Shown piece by piece: positions 37,204 through 45,608 of a stretch of 64,000 nt of DNA. Position numbers and translations under genes: made by a program. The stretch comes from Litoreibacter ponti (GTDB lineage Bacteria; Pseudomonadota; Alphaproteobacteria; Rhodobacterales; Rhodobacteraceae). The notes under the pieces are model-generated. The model did no database searches. It worked only from the letters and a program-made list of their open reading frames with translations, and was not told where the DNA came from. Numbering within the stretch: position 1 is the stretch's first letter; every line of letters starts with the position of its first letter. Where the stretch lies: contig NZ_QBKS01000002.1 in NCBI RefSeq assembly GCF_003054285.1, positions 186,001 through 250,000 on the forward strand, given 5' to 3'.

Positions 37204-38212
37204 GTGGCACTTTCATCCGGCGCCCCTCGAGCGAGCTTTCCATCAGCGCCTCGATCAACGCGTGCACCTTGAGAGCCTCGCGGCCTGTGAGCCGCGGCGG
37301 GCGGTCTTCGTCCAGACTTGCGGCGAAATCCTCGATCACGCCCTGATGCCAGGCATGGGTGAAGGCCATCGGGTTGGCCCCGCCCCCGGTCGAGGCCAGG
37401 GCGCCGTGGGTCTCCCGCCCGCCATCGCGCCAGTGGATGTCGAGCTGTGCCCGCGCCAACTGGGCCGAGCCCTTGGTGCCGTGCAGCGTGATGCTTTCCG
37501 CGCCGCCCGGAAAGCTTGCGGTCGACGCTGTCAGCGTGCCGACCGCGCCGGAGGCAAAGTCGAGCCCCGCAGCCACGACATCTTCCGCCTCCATTTCGTG
37601 GAGCTTTGACGTGCGCGCCATGGCCTGCACCTGCGTCACCGGCCCCGTGACCGACAGGGCCAGATCGAGCGTATGGATCGCCTGAGTGATCAGAACACCG
37701 CCACCATCCTGCGCAATCGTGCCGCGGCCCGGTTGGTCGTAATATTCCTGCCCGCGCCACCAGGGCACGGTGATCTCGACATGGCCGATCTCGCCCAAAG
37801 CGCCGTCGGCGACCAGCGCCGTCAATCGTTCTGACACATCACGGAAGCGGTGCTGGAAGACCAGCCCAAGCGGCACGGACGCCCCTTCGCATTGCGCGAC
37901 GATGGCACGCGCGGCAGCGAGGCTACGCTCGATCGGTTTTTCCATCAGGATCGGTTTGCGCGCCTGCACAAGCGCCGTGACGATCTCGGTCCGGGCGTTG
38001 GGTGGCGTGGCGAGGATGACGAAGTCGATCTCCGGGTCGGCGGCGATCTCTGGCAGGGTCGCGGCGCTCAGCCCGTGGGCCGACGCGTATTCGGTCGCGC
38101 GTTCGGGCCGTCGTGCGCAGATCGTCGTCAGTTCGACCGTTTCCGATGCCGCCAGCGCAAGGCGGTGCGTGTCCGCCACCATGCCAACCCCGATCAATGC
38201 CGCGCGTTTCAT
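37196..38212 (-). CDS. Gfo/Idh/MocA-family oxidoreductase (first of three)
   Basis: The 338-residue protein has RAALIGVGMVADTHRLAL at the start, the EKP motif (ILMEKPIERS) and GGGVLITQAIHTLDLAL in the catalytic domain, where the His is the usual proton carrier. The ATG at 38212 sits seven bases after GGGGGGA; an upstream TTG at 38218 lies too close to it. It heads a three-gene operon of the same superfamily. No transporter is inside this unit, so the substrate probably comes from a neighbouring uptake system. Confidence 0.9.
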   Translation of the reverse strand: MKRAALIGVGMVADTHRLALAASETVELTTICARRPERATEYASAHGLSAATLPEIAADPEIDFVILATPPNARTEIVTALVQARKPILMEKPIERSLAAARAIVAQCEGASVPLGLVFQHRFRDVSERLTALVADGALGEIGHVEITVPWWRGQEYYDQPGRGTIAQDGGGVLITQAIHTLDLALSVTGPVTQVQAMARTSKLHEMEAEDVVAAGLDFASGAVGTLTASTASFPGGAESITLHGTKGSAQLARAQLDIHWRDGGRETHGALASTGGGANPMAFTHAWHQGVIEDFAASLDEDRPPRLTGREALKVHALIEALMESSLEGRRMKVPHV

Positions 38213-38524
38213 CCGCAAATCCCCCCGCAGCTACAGTTGCGGCAAGCGGGGACACGGGTCAACGCCAGAAGGCCCCGGCCCCGCATGAAATGCGGTCGAA
38301 ACATGGGCTGAGGTCTCGATCTGGGATCAGGTCAGGGATGGCGGCGCCGCCAAGACGTGGCGTGTCGCTGGCACAGGGTTTTACCCCCGCATCCTGTGGA
38401 CCCGGGCTCGCGCCCCGGCCGCTTCATCGCGCGATCAGATCGGATGCCCCGCATGTGCAGGATCCAGTCGTAACCACTGATTTGAGCTCAGGCGGCGTTT
38501 TACCCCGGAGCCGCTAACAGCGCG
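38213..38524. other. 312-bp non-coding gap
   Basis: This stretch should hold the promoter of the three Gfo/Idh/MocA genes and the 3' end of the long operon that stops at 38525. I see no convincing open frame, palindrome or U-tailed hairpin in it. Confidence 0.5.
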
Positions 38525-39430
38525 TTAACCCTGCGTGCGGTGCTCCGCCGCGCGGGTGCGCGCCCAGATCAACAGGCCAGAGCCGATGATAATCGCGGCC
38601 CCCAGCAGCGTCATCGCATCGGGGATGTGGCCCCAGATCGCGTAGCTCCAGAGCGTCAGGAAGATCAGGAAGGAATAGGTGTAAGGCATCAGCGTGTTCG
38701 CGGGCGCGAAACGGTGCGCGCGGGTCAGCACCTCATGCCCCGCCCAGCCCCAAAAACCCAACGCGATCATGATCAGCCAGTCCGTCAGGTTGGCCGGGTT
38801 GGTCCAGCTCCAGATCGCAAAAGGCAGCAGCGCGAAGGTTCCGAAAGCGCCCATGTAGAATTGCATCGTCTCGACCGCGACCACGCCCGACAGCTTGCGC
38901 GTCAGGATCGAATAGAGCGCCAGCGCCACCGCATTGTGCAGCGACAGCAGCATCGCCCAGTGGAACTCCGACCCGAACGGCCGCATCACCACCAGCACGC
39001 CGACGAAGCCCACCGCGATGCCCGCCATGCGCCACGGGCCGACCCGCTCGCCCAGCAGGGGCCATCCCAAAAGACACACCAAGATGGGCGAGGTGAACAT
39101 AATCGACGCCGTCACCGTCAGTGGCAGGTACAACAGCGCGATGAAATTCAGCGCGGTCGAGGCCGCCAGAAGGTAGGCGCGCAGCAGCACCAGGACCGGA
39201 CGCTCGGTCTTGAACCGCTCCAGATCCAGCCCGCCCCGTGCCACCAGCGCAGTCGAAATGAAGAAGTGCAAAAAGTAGCGCATGAAGGCCAGCTGCAGCG
39301 CAGGCAGCCCCGCCAATACCAGCCACTTCACCGAGGTGTCGATGAAGGAAAAGCACAGCCACGCCGCCAGCATCATCGCGATCCCGAGCGACGCCCGGTC
39401 CTCGAGCGCGTGAACGGCGACGCGCGACAC
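38525..39430 (-). CDS. DMT/EamA-family transporter
   Basis: The 301-residue protein has about ten hydrophobic helices arranged as two EamA repeats, with family-like LLYLPLTVTASIMFTSPIL and GIAVGFVGVLVVMRPFGS. Such proteins in the inner membrane export or import small metabolites. The start is a GTG that overlaps the TAG of the preceding dehydrogenase gene by one base. It is the last gene of the 13-gene train. It may export a pathway intermediate or by-product (inference). Confidence 0.9.
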   Translation of the reverse strand: MSRVAVHALEDRASLGIAMMLAAWLCFSFIDTSVKWLVLAGLPALQLAFMRYFLHFFISTALVARGGLDLERFKTERPVLVLLRAYLLAASTALNFIALLYLPLTVTASIMFTSPILVCLLGWPLLGERVGPWRMAGIAVGFVGVLVVMRPFGSEFHWAMLLSLHNAVALALYSILTRKLSGVVAVETMQFYMGAFGTFALLPFAIWSWTNPANLTDWLIMIALGFWGWAGHEVLTRAHRFAPANTLMPYTYSFLIFLTLWSYAIWGHIPDAMTLLGAAIIIGSGLLIWARTRAAEHRTQG

Positions 39431-40311
39431 TAGGGCGTCATCAACTTGGCGTAGTAGTCCACCATCTGGCCCACCATCTCGTCACCATGGCCGGAATCCC
39501 GCGCGCCGGTCAGACCTTCGAGCGCCGAGCGCGACATGACGCTGGTCGCGCCCGCATCGCTCGCCATCTGCGCGTAGTAGCCCACGTCCTTGGCCGCGTT
39601 CTTGATCGCGAAGGCCAGCTGGGTCGGGTCCCCATCGACCCCGTAGGCCTTGACGAAATCCATCATGCCGGAATGGAGCGGCCCCGCGCTCATCACCTCG
39701 TAGAGCTGCGCGCGCGAGACACCTTGCACGTCGGCCATCGCAAACGCCTCGGCCATCGCGTTGGCCACCGTCATGCCGAAGAAGTTGTTGATTAGCTTGA
39801 TCGTATGGCCCGAGCCCAGCGCGCCCAGGTGGAAGACATTCTCGCCCAGATCATCAAGCAGCGGCTTGACCTTGGCGAACGCCGCCTCGTCCCCCGCGCA
39901 CATGATGTTGAGCGCACCATCAAGGGCGTGGGACGGCGTGCGGCCCAGTGGCGCGTCGAGGTACTGTCCGCCCGCGGCAGCCACCTCGCCCCCCAGCGCG
40001 CGCGTCGAGGCGGGCAGCGACGTGCCGAAATCCAGCACAACCGCGCCGGGCCGCAGCCCCGCGATCACACCGTCGGCCCCACGCATCCGACCTTCGACCT
40101 GATCGGAGGTGCCCATGCACAGCATCACAACATCGCAGGTCTCGGCAACGGCGCGCGCACTGTCCGCCTCGACCGCCCCGCGCCCGATCGCGCGGTCCAG
40201 CGCGGTGCGGTCGCGATTGCCCAGCACGACCAGCTCGTGCCCTTTGTCCTGCAACCGCGACACCATCGCGCCGCCCATCAGGCCAAGGCCGATAAATCCC
40301 ACTTTCGTCAT
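39430..40311 (-). CDS. 3-hydroxyisobutyrate-dehydrogenase-like NAD(P) oxidoreductase
   Basis: The 293-residue protein has the dinucleotide motif VGFIGLGLMGGAM. A substrate-loop variant DAPLGRTPSHALDG appears where the family usually has DAPVSGG, and the catalytic Lys lies in KLINNFFGMTVAN. Family members act on beta-hydroxy acids such as tartronate semialdehyde, 3-hydroxyisobutyrate or threonate. The changed DAP loop suggests an unusual substrate. It overlaps the FAD oxidoreductase gene by ATGA. Confidence 0.9.
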   Translation of the reverse strand: MTKVGFIGLGLMGGAMVSRLQDKGHELVVLGNRDRTALDRAIGRGAVEADSARAVAETCDVVMLCMGTSDQVEGRMRGADGVIAGLRPGAVVLDFGTSLPASTRALGGEVAAAGGQYLDAPLGRTPSHALDGALNIMCAGDEAAFAKVKPLLDDLGENVFHLGALGSGHTIKLINNFFGMTVANAMAEAFAMADVQGVSRAQLYEVMSAGPLHSGMMDFVKAYGVDGDPTQLAFAIKNAAKDVGYYAQMASDAGATSVMSRSALEGLTGARDSGHGDEMVGQMVDYYAKLMTP

Positions 40312-41414
40312 GCGCTCACTCCAAGTCTTGTCTTTACCAATGCCGCGCCCAGGCGGCCGATCTCGTCACTGCACTTCGCCCCGGCCCCGTTGCCGCCCGC
40401 GCAGATCGCGATGCGATCCGCGACCCAGCCGATCTCCGGCAGGCGGTCCTTGGTCCAGGTCGTCACGCAGGCATCCATCGTCACCCCGCGTATGTCGAGG
40501 TCGGGCATCACCTCAAGCACCATCTTGTGCAGGTGGCCGCGTACCTCGGCATTGCCGCCGCCCTGGAACCAGTCCCGGATCGCATCGCCCCCCACCAGTG
40601 GGGCATCTTCCGGGTCCCCGCCGAGTTTGAGGTAGATCTTGCCGTCCGGATACCGGATCGGCGGCAGCAGGTAGGGGTCCTCTGGCGTGTCGTAGACCAG
40701 CGTCGGCATCGTGGCGAGGCGCGCGGCCTCCTGCTCTGACACCTCGAACAGCGCGACCGTGCGGGCATAGACATCCATCTGTGGCGCGCGGCCCAGCACG
40801 TTGTCGGAGTTGTAGCCGCAGGCGATCAGCACCTGATCAAAACGGTGGGTACCGTCGGTGGTGGCCACCTCGACCATCGCGCCGCGCGGCTCGAGCCCCG
40901 TGACTTGCCGCTCCAGCAGCTTCGCGCCATGGCGCGTCGCGGCCTTTGTCTGCGCCGCCACCAAGCGGCGCGGGCTGATATGGCCCGCCCGCGTCGGCTC
41001 GTAATACCCGGTGAAATCGCCAAGGCTGAAATAGGGGAACCGCTGCGCCAGCGCCTCCGGGCCCAGCTGCTCGCAGGGCACGTCATATTCTGCCCGGCCC
41101 TGCTCCATCCGCGCCATGAACGCTGCCCCGCCCGCCATCATCGCGCCGGTCTCGGTGTAGAAGGCGATGCCGCTCTCCGCCTCGATCTCCGCATAGCGAT
41201 CAATCGCGGCGGTGGAGACGCCCACCCAATAAGGATCAAGCGCGTTCTTGCGCGTGATCCGCCCCTCGTCCCAATGGGATGCGAAGACGCCGGTATGGCT
41301 GCGCTTGGCCGCGGGCTCCCCCGGACCGATCAGCGTCACATCCACACCAGCCTTTGCCAGATGCCGGGCCGCCGCCGACCCCCACAGGCCGCGACCGATG
41401 ACGGCAACGCTCAC
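40308..41414 (-). CDS. FAD-dependent amine/polyol oxidoreductase (DAO family)
   Basis: The 368-residue protein starts with the FAD motif SVAVIGRGLWGSAAARHLA and ends with AICAGGNGAGAKCSDEIGRL. It has the length and fold pattern of monomeric sarcosine oxidase-type enzymes. It would oxidise a C-N or C-O bond in the cytoplasm. ATGA overlaps link it to the PhyH dioxygenase and to the 3-HIBDH-like gene, so it is part of the same pathway. The substrate is unknown. Confidence 0.88.
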   Translation of the reverse strand: MSVAVIGRGLWGSAAARHLAKAGVDVTLIGPGEPAAKRSHTGVFASHWDEGRITRKNALDPYWVGVSTAAIDRYAEIEAESGIAFYTETGAMMAGGAAFMARMEQGRAEYDVPCEQLGPEALAQRFPYFSLGDFTGYYEPTRAGHISPRRLVAAQTKAATRHGAKLLERQVTGLEPRGAMVEVATTDGTHRFDQVLIACGYNSDNVLGRAPQMDVYARTVALFEVSEQEAARLATMPTLVYDTPEDPYLLPPIRYPDGKIYLKLGGDPEDAPLVGGDAIRDWFQGGGNAEVRGHLHKMVLEVMPDLDIRGVTMDACVTTWTKDRLPEIGWVADRIAICAGGNGAGAKCSDEIGRLGAALVKTRLGVSA

Positions 41415-42301
41415 TCGGCCACCTCGAAGCTGCGGGCGCGCAGCTTCTTCTGGATCTCATAGATGGTGAAATTATCCGTCGGCAGCGGTGCCGGGATGCG
41501 CGCGCCAAGGCTCTCGACCCGAGGCTCCAGCGTGGGCGCGCCGCAAAGCATCCGTTCGTTATACTCCTCGATCCCGTTCCAGCGCGTCATCGAGCCCATC
41601 AGCGGGAAAGCATCGGCGGCCATCATCTCGTAGAACAGCAAGCGCCGGTCCCGGTCCGAGCGGTTCAGGGCCGAGCCATGCACGATCCGCCCGTGATGGA
41701 TCGAAATGCTGCCCGCAGGCCCGGTCAGCGGCACCGCGTCGGCCATATCAAACCCGCAAGCGGCAAGGTCCATCGCGCCTGCGAAAACCCCGTCCACATG
41801 GTGGTCGTGAATAGGCTCCAGATGCGAGCCGGGGAAGACCATCAGCGGGCCATTCTCCATCTCCATATCATCGAGCAGTACGGCGATCGCCAGAACGTCA
41901 TCATTGCTGTGGGGGTAGAAGGCGAAGTCCTGATGCCACTCCACCGCCGCGCCAAAGCCCGCGGATTTCATGTTCAGCTTCGAGGTATGCAGCCGCAAAT
42001 CCGGCCCGATCAGATCGCGCGCAGGCGCAAGGATATGGTCGGAATACATCAGCTCCCGCATCACCGCATTGTGGGTGTGGGGCAGCTTGATGCGCCGCAA
42101 CCGGGGGGCGTCGGGGCTGTGGGTGTCCTCCAGATCAATCTCGTCGGTGCTTTCGGTCAGCCCGCGCGCCTGCTCGTGGTACTTGGCGACCTCGGCGTGC
42201 AGCTTGGCGAGGATATCTGCCGGGATGCGCCCGGGCAGAACCAGATGGCCCTGCTCGCGGTATTGCGATTTCTGGTCGGGGGTCAGCACCTCAAGGGTCA
42301 T
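41411..42301 (-). CDS. PhyH-family Fe(II)/2-oxoglutarate dioxygenase, copy B
   Basis: The 296-residue protein has the phytanoyl-CoA dioxygenase-type facial triad. EWHQDFAFYPH supplies His122 and Asp124, and IVHGSALNRSD supplies the distal His near residue 208. The Arg that holds 2-oxoglutarate is probably in DRRLLFYEM. These enzymes hydroxylate or demethylate small molecules (for example ectoine hydroxylase). It is one of two such enzymes in this gene train; the two are clearly diverged. ATGA overlaps join it to both neighbours. Confidence 0.92.
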   Translation of the reverse strand: MTLEVLTPDQKSQYREQGHLVLPGRIPADILAKLHAEVAKYHEQARGLTESTDEIDLEDTHSPDAPRLRRIKLPHTHNAVMRELMYSDHILAPARDLIGPDLRLHTSKLNMKSAGFGAAVEWHQDFAFYPHSNDDVLAIAVLLDDMEMENGPLMVFPGSHLEPIHDHHVDGVFAGAMDLAACGFDMADAVPLTGPAGSISIHHGRIVHGSALNRSDRDRRLLFYEMMAADAFPLMGSMTRWNGIEEYNERMLCGAPTLEPRVESLGARIPAPLPTDNFTIYEIQKKLRARSFEVAE

Positions 42302-43116
42302 GGTCGCAAATCCTCCAGAAGCGGCAGGAAGTCTTCGGGCTCCACCTCCAGCCCGGTATAAGCGGCGAAGCTGCGGATCGCCATGTGGCGGAACAGATCG
42401 AAGCCGGTGAAGATCTGCAGGCCCGCCGCGCTGGCGGCCTGCAGAAAGGCCGTATCCGTCGGCGTGTAGACCGCATCAAACGCCCATCCCTGCCGGTCGA
42501 GCAGCGACAGATCGAACGCCGCGCCGGGATATTCCGCCATGCCCAATGGCGTCGCGTTCACCAAGCCATCGGCGAGGCGCATCGCCTCGGCCAAGGCGTC
42601 AGACGGGATGGCGCGGGCGGGTGGGCCGAGGCTGAAAGCGAGGTCCTCCGCCCGCACGCGGTCCGTATCATAGATCGCGATATCGCGCGCGCCGCGTTTG
42701 ACCAGCGCCGCCCCAAGCGCGCGCGCCACGCCCCCCGCACCCGCCATGACCACCGACCCGATCTCGTCCACCGGCTCCATCGCCGCCAGAAACCCGGTAT
42801 AATCCGTGTTGAACCCCGTCACATATTCGCCAAAGACCAGCGTGTTGCACGCGCCCAGATGCTCCACCTCCGGGTGCATCCCGTCCTCGGCATAGCGCGC
42901 GGCGTTGGTCTTGAAGGGATGGGTCACCGTCACCCCGGTCCAGCCGCGATTGCGCAGCCCGTGGACCGTGGCATCGAAATCGAACTCGGATTTCTCCGCC
43001 GTGTCGATCAGGTAGAACTCCAACCCCATCCCATGCTCGTCGCACAGGATCTGCAGCGCCGCGGGCAGCCGCGTCCGCGAAATGTGCGCCCCGATTAGCC
43101 CTGCAATCAAGCTCAC
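42298..43116 (-). CDS. shikimate/quinate dehydrogenase-like oxidoreductase
   Basis: The 272-residue protein follows AroE: GVTVTHPFKTNAARYAEDG has the catalytic Lys, GFNTDYTGF has the Asn-Asp substrate pair, and GAGGVARALGAALVKRG is the NADP loop. The N-terminus GLIGAHISRTRLP departs from the AroE pattern with SxSxxP, which binds the shikimate carboxylate. That, together with its place in a catabolic gene train, argues for a different cyclic or polyhydroxy acid substrate rather than the house-keeping AroE. ATGA overlaps couple it to both neighbours. Confidence 0.85.
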   Translation of the reverse strand: MSLIAGLIGAHISRTRLPAALQILCDEHGMGLEFYLIDTAEKSEFDFDATVHGLRNRGWTGVTVTHPFKTNAARYAEDGMHPEVEHLGACNTLVFGEYVTGFNTDYTGFLAAMEPVDEIGSVVMAGAGGVARALGAALVKRGARDIAIYDTDRVRAEDLAFSLGPPARAIPSDALAEAMRLADGLVNATPLGMAEYPGAAFDLSLLDRQGWAFDAVYTPTDTAFLQAASAAGLQIFTGFDLFRHMAIRSFAAYTGLEVEPEDFLPLLEDLRP

Positions 43117-44099
43117 GCGGCAACCCTCCTTGGGGCAACGGCTGCCTCAAGCGCCAAAGTCGCTTCAAGCGACTTGCGCCCGTCCTCGGCGCTGACCAGC
43201 GGTGCAGCCCCCGCGCAGACATCGGCGAAATGCGCCAACTGCGCCACGAGCGGGATGTTGGGCGTAAAGCTCTCGCGCCGCACCCCGGGCTGTTGCGACC
43301 AGTCCGCCGCCCCCGACCAGACGGTGAGCGACGGAAAGGCAATCGCGCCCTCGGTGCCGCAGATGCGCAGGTAATCCTCGCCCGTCGTGGCGATGTTGGG
43401 GTTCTCCCCGGTGCCCGCCTCGAACCCGAAGGGCGAGGCGCAGGTGTCCGCAAAACTCACCGTTGCCGACACGCCCCCCGCAAAGCCCAGGATCGCCGCA
43501 CCGCTTTCGACCCGCGCTGCGCCCCGCTGCGCGTTCGAGCCAAAGCCCGCCACCTCGACCACCTCGCCAAACAGATGCCGCAGCAGGTCCACCTCATGCA
43601 CGAGGTTGATCATCACCGGCGAGCCGTCGGGTCCCGCGCGCCACGGCACCTCGAAATACGGATCGGGCTTCTTCATCGCCCAGATCATCGAGGCCAGCAC
43701 CGGCGCGCCCACAACGCCTGCGTCGAGCAAGTCCTTCAGCCGCGCCACGGCTGCATGATGGCGACGATGATGACCCACCAAGGTCCGCACGCCCGCGCGA
43801 TCCGCCGCGCGGATGATCCGGTCCGCGGCCTCCAGCGAATGGGCCACGGGCTTCTCGATCAGCATATGCCAGCCGCGCGCCGCCGCGGCCTCCGCATGAT
43901 CGGCATGAAGATGCGAGGGCGTGGCGATCAGAACCCCATCCGCCGCCAGATCCACGTCCTCGATCGTTGCAAAATGTGGCACATGATCCTGCGACAGGCT
44001 CGGGTCCACCACGGCAACCACCTCGATCCCCGGCATCTCCAGCGCATGGGCCAGATGCCGCGCGCCGATCAGACCTATCCCCGCGATCACCAGCCTCAC
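43113..44099 (-). CDS. Gfo/Idh/MocA-family oxidoreductase
   Basis: The 328-residue protein has RLVIAGIGLIGARHLAHAL, the EKP motif with Lys (MLIEKPVAHS) and a family C-terminal domain. The GTG at 44099 gives a GTGA overlap with the UxaA gene and starts directly on the Rossmann fold. A second GTG at 44120 would add seven residues. It should oxidise a hydroxyl of a sugar acid, inositol or related compound. It works beside the shikimate-dehydrogenase-like enzyme, with which it overlaps by ATGA. Confidence 0.9.
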   Translation of the reverse strand: MRLVIAGIGLIGARHLAHALEMPGIEVVAVVDPSLSQDHVPHFATIEDVDLAADGVLIATPSHLHADHAEAAAARGWHMLIEKPVAHSLEAADRIIRAADRAGVRTLVGHHRRHHAAVARLKDLLDAGVVGAPVLASMIWAMKKPDPYFEVPWRAGPDGSPVMINLVHEVDLLRHLFGEVVEVAGFGSNAQRGAARVESGAAILGFAGGVSATVSFADTCASPFGFEAGTGENPNIATTGEDYLRICGTEGAIAFPSLTVWSGAADWSQQPGVRRESFTPNIPLVAQLAHFADVCAGAAPLVSAEDGRKSLEATLALEAAVAPRRVAA

Positions 44100-45598
44100 A
44101 TCACGGCCCCGATCTGCCACGGCACGAATTCATAGTCACCTAACCCCTGCGCCTCGGATTTCGACGCCTCGCCGGAGGCCACCGCCAGGATCATCCGGTA
44201 AATCTCGCGCCCCTTCTCTTCCAGCGACACGCCGCCCGTCAGCATGTCGCCCGCGTTGATATCCATGTCGTCGGTCATGCGGTTGTACATCTCGGTGTTG
44301 GTCGAGACCTTGATCGTCGGCGCGGGTTTGGACCCGAAGGCCGAGCCCCGCCCGGTCGTGAACACCACCACCTGACAGCCGCCCGCGATCTGGCCTGTGA
44401 CGCTGGCAGGGTCGTAGCCGGGGCTGTCCATGAAGGTGAAGCCTTTCGCGGTCACGGGCTCGGCGTATTTGTAGACCCCGGTCAAAGGCGAGGTGCCGCC
44501 CTTGGCCGCTGCGCCCAGCGACTTTTCAAGGATCGTCGTCAGCCCGCCCTTCTTGTTGCCGGGCGACGGGTTGTTGTCCATCGAGCCGCGGTTGCGCTCG
44601 GTGTAATCCTTCCACCACTCGATCAGCCCGATCAGCCGCTGGCCCACCTCGGGCGAGACCGCGCGGCGGGTCAGCAGATGCTCCGCGCCGTAGATTTCCG
44701 GCGTCTCGGCCAGCACGCCCGTGCCGCCCTGCGCGGCCAACAGATCGCAGGCGTAGCCCAGGGCCGGGTTCGCCGTGACCCCCGACCACGCATCCGAGCC
44801 GCCGCATTGCAAAGCCACCTTCAGCTCCGACGCCGGGCATTCTGTGCGCCGCGCCTGATTGGCAATCGGCAGCATCGCTTCGACCTTTTTGATGCCCATC
44901 TCGATGGTCTTCGCCAGCCCCGCGACCCCTTGGATATTCATCACCTGAAAGGTGTCGGACTGCTTCAAGCCATACGCCTCCAGCAGCCAGTCGATCTGGT
45001 TCATCTCGCAGCCCAGCCCCACCATCAGCACGCCCGCGTGGTTGGGATGGCGCGCGTAGCCCCACATCACCCGCTGCAGCGCCTCGAACCCGTCGCCACT
45101 GTCGGCCATGCCGCATCCGGTGCAATGCACGAAAGCGCAAACGCCGTCGACATTTGGGTAGTCCGCCAGCCGCTCCGGCGTGAAGTGATCCGCGATACGC
45201 CGCGCCGCGGTGGCCGAGCAGTTCACGGAAGTGACGATGGCGATATAGTTGCGCGTCCCGACGCTGCCGTTGTCACGCCGGTAGCCCATGAACGTGTCGC
45301 CGGTCGCGGGGGTCACGGGCCGCTGATCCGTGCCGAACTCGTAATTCTGCGCGGTTGGAACGAAGTCGCAATTATGGGTGTGAACATGATCGCCCGGGGC
45401 AATGTCGCCGGAGGCGACGCCGATCATCTGGGCGTATTTGCGCACCTGCTCGCCCGCCGCCATGGCGCGGGTGGCGATCTTGTGGCCCGAGGGGATCAGC
45501 CCGGTGGTGGCCAGGCCCTCGACCGCGCTGCCCGCCTTCAAGGCGCGGGTGGCGGTGACGACATTGTCGTCGGGATCAAGGCGGATCGTGTCTTTCAT
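44096..45598 (-). CDS. UxaA-family (altronate/galactarate-type) dehydratase
   Basis: The 500-residue protein has an N-terminal SAF domain (to about residue 90, with GDHVHTHN) and a long UxaA C-terminal domain (YRRDNGSVGTRNYIAI, FVHCTGCGM, KVALQCGGSDAWSG, TTGRGSAFGSKPAPTIKVS). This is the full length of altronate dehydratase. UxaA enzymes eliminate water from aldonic acids to give 2-keto-3-deoxy acids, and related proteins act on galactarate or sulfolactate. The ATG at 45598 is 10 bp after the PhyH-A stop. No uxaB or uxaC neighbour is present, so the substrate is likely not altronate from glucuronate or galacturonate breakdown. Confidence 0.92.
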   Translation of the reverse strand: MKDTIRLDPDDNVVTATRALKAGSAVEGLATTGLIPSGHKIATRAMAAGEQVRKYAQMIGVASGDIAPGDHVHTHNCDFVPTAQNYEFGTDQRPVTPATGDTFMGYRRDNGSVGTRNYIAIVTSVNCSATAARRIADHFTPERLADYPNVDGVCAFVHCTGCGMADSGDGFEALQRVMWGYARHPNHAGVLMVGLGCEMNQIDWLLEAYGLKQSDTFQVMNIQGVAGLAKTIEMGIKKVEAMLPIANQARRTECPASELKVALQCGGSDAWSGVTANPALGYACDLLAAQGGTGVLAETPEIYGAEHLLTRRAVSPEVGQRLIGLIEWWKDYTERNRGSMDNNPSPGNKKGGLTTILEKSLGAAAKGGTSPLTGVYKYAEPVTAKGFTFMDSPGYDPASVTGQIAGGCQVVVFTTGRGSAFGSKPAPTIKVSTNTEMYNRMTDDMDINAGDMLTGGVSLEEKGREIYRMILAVASGEASKSEAQGLGDYEFVPWQIGAVM

Positions 45599-45608
45599 GT
45601 CCGTACTC

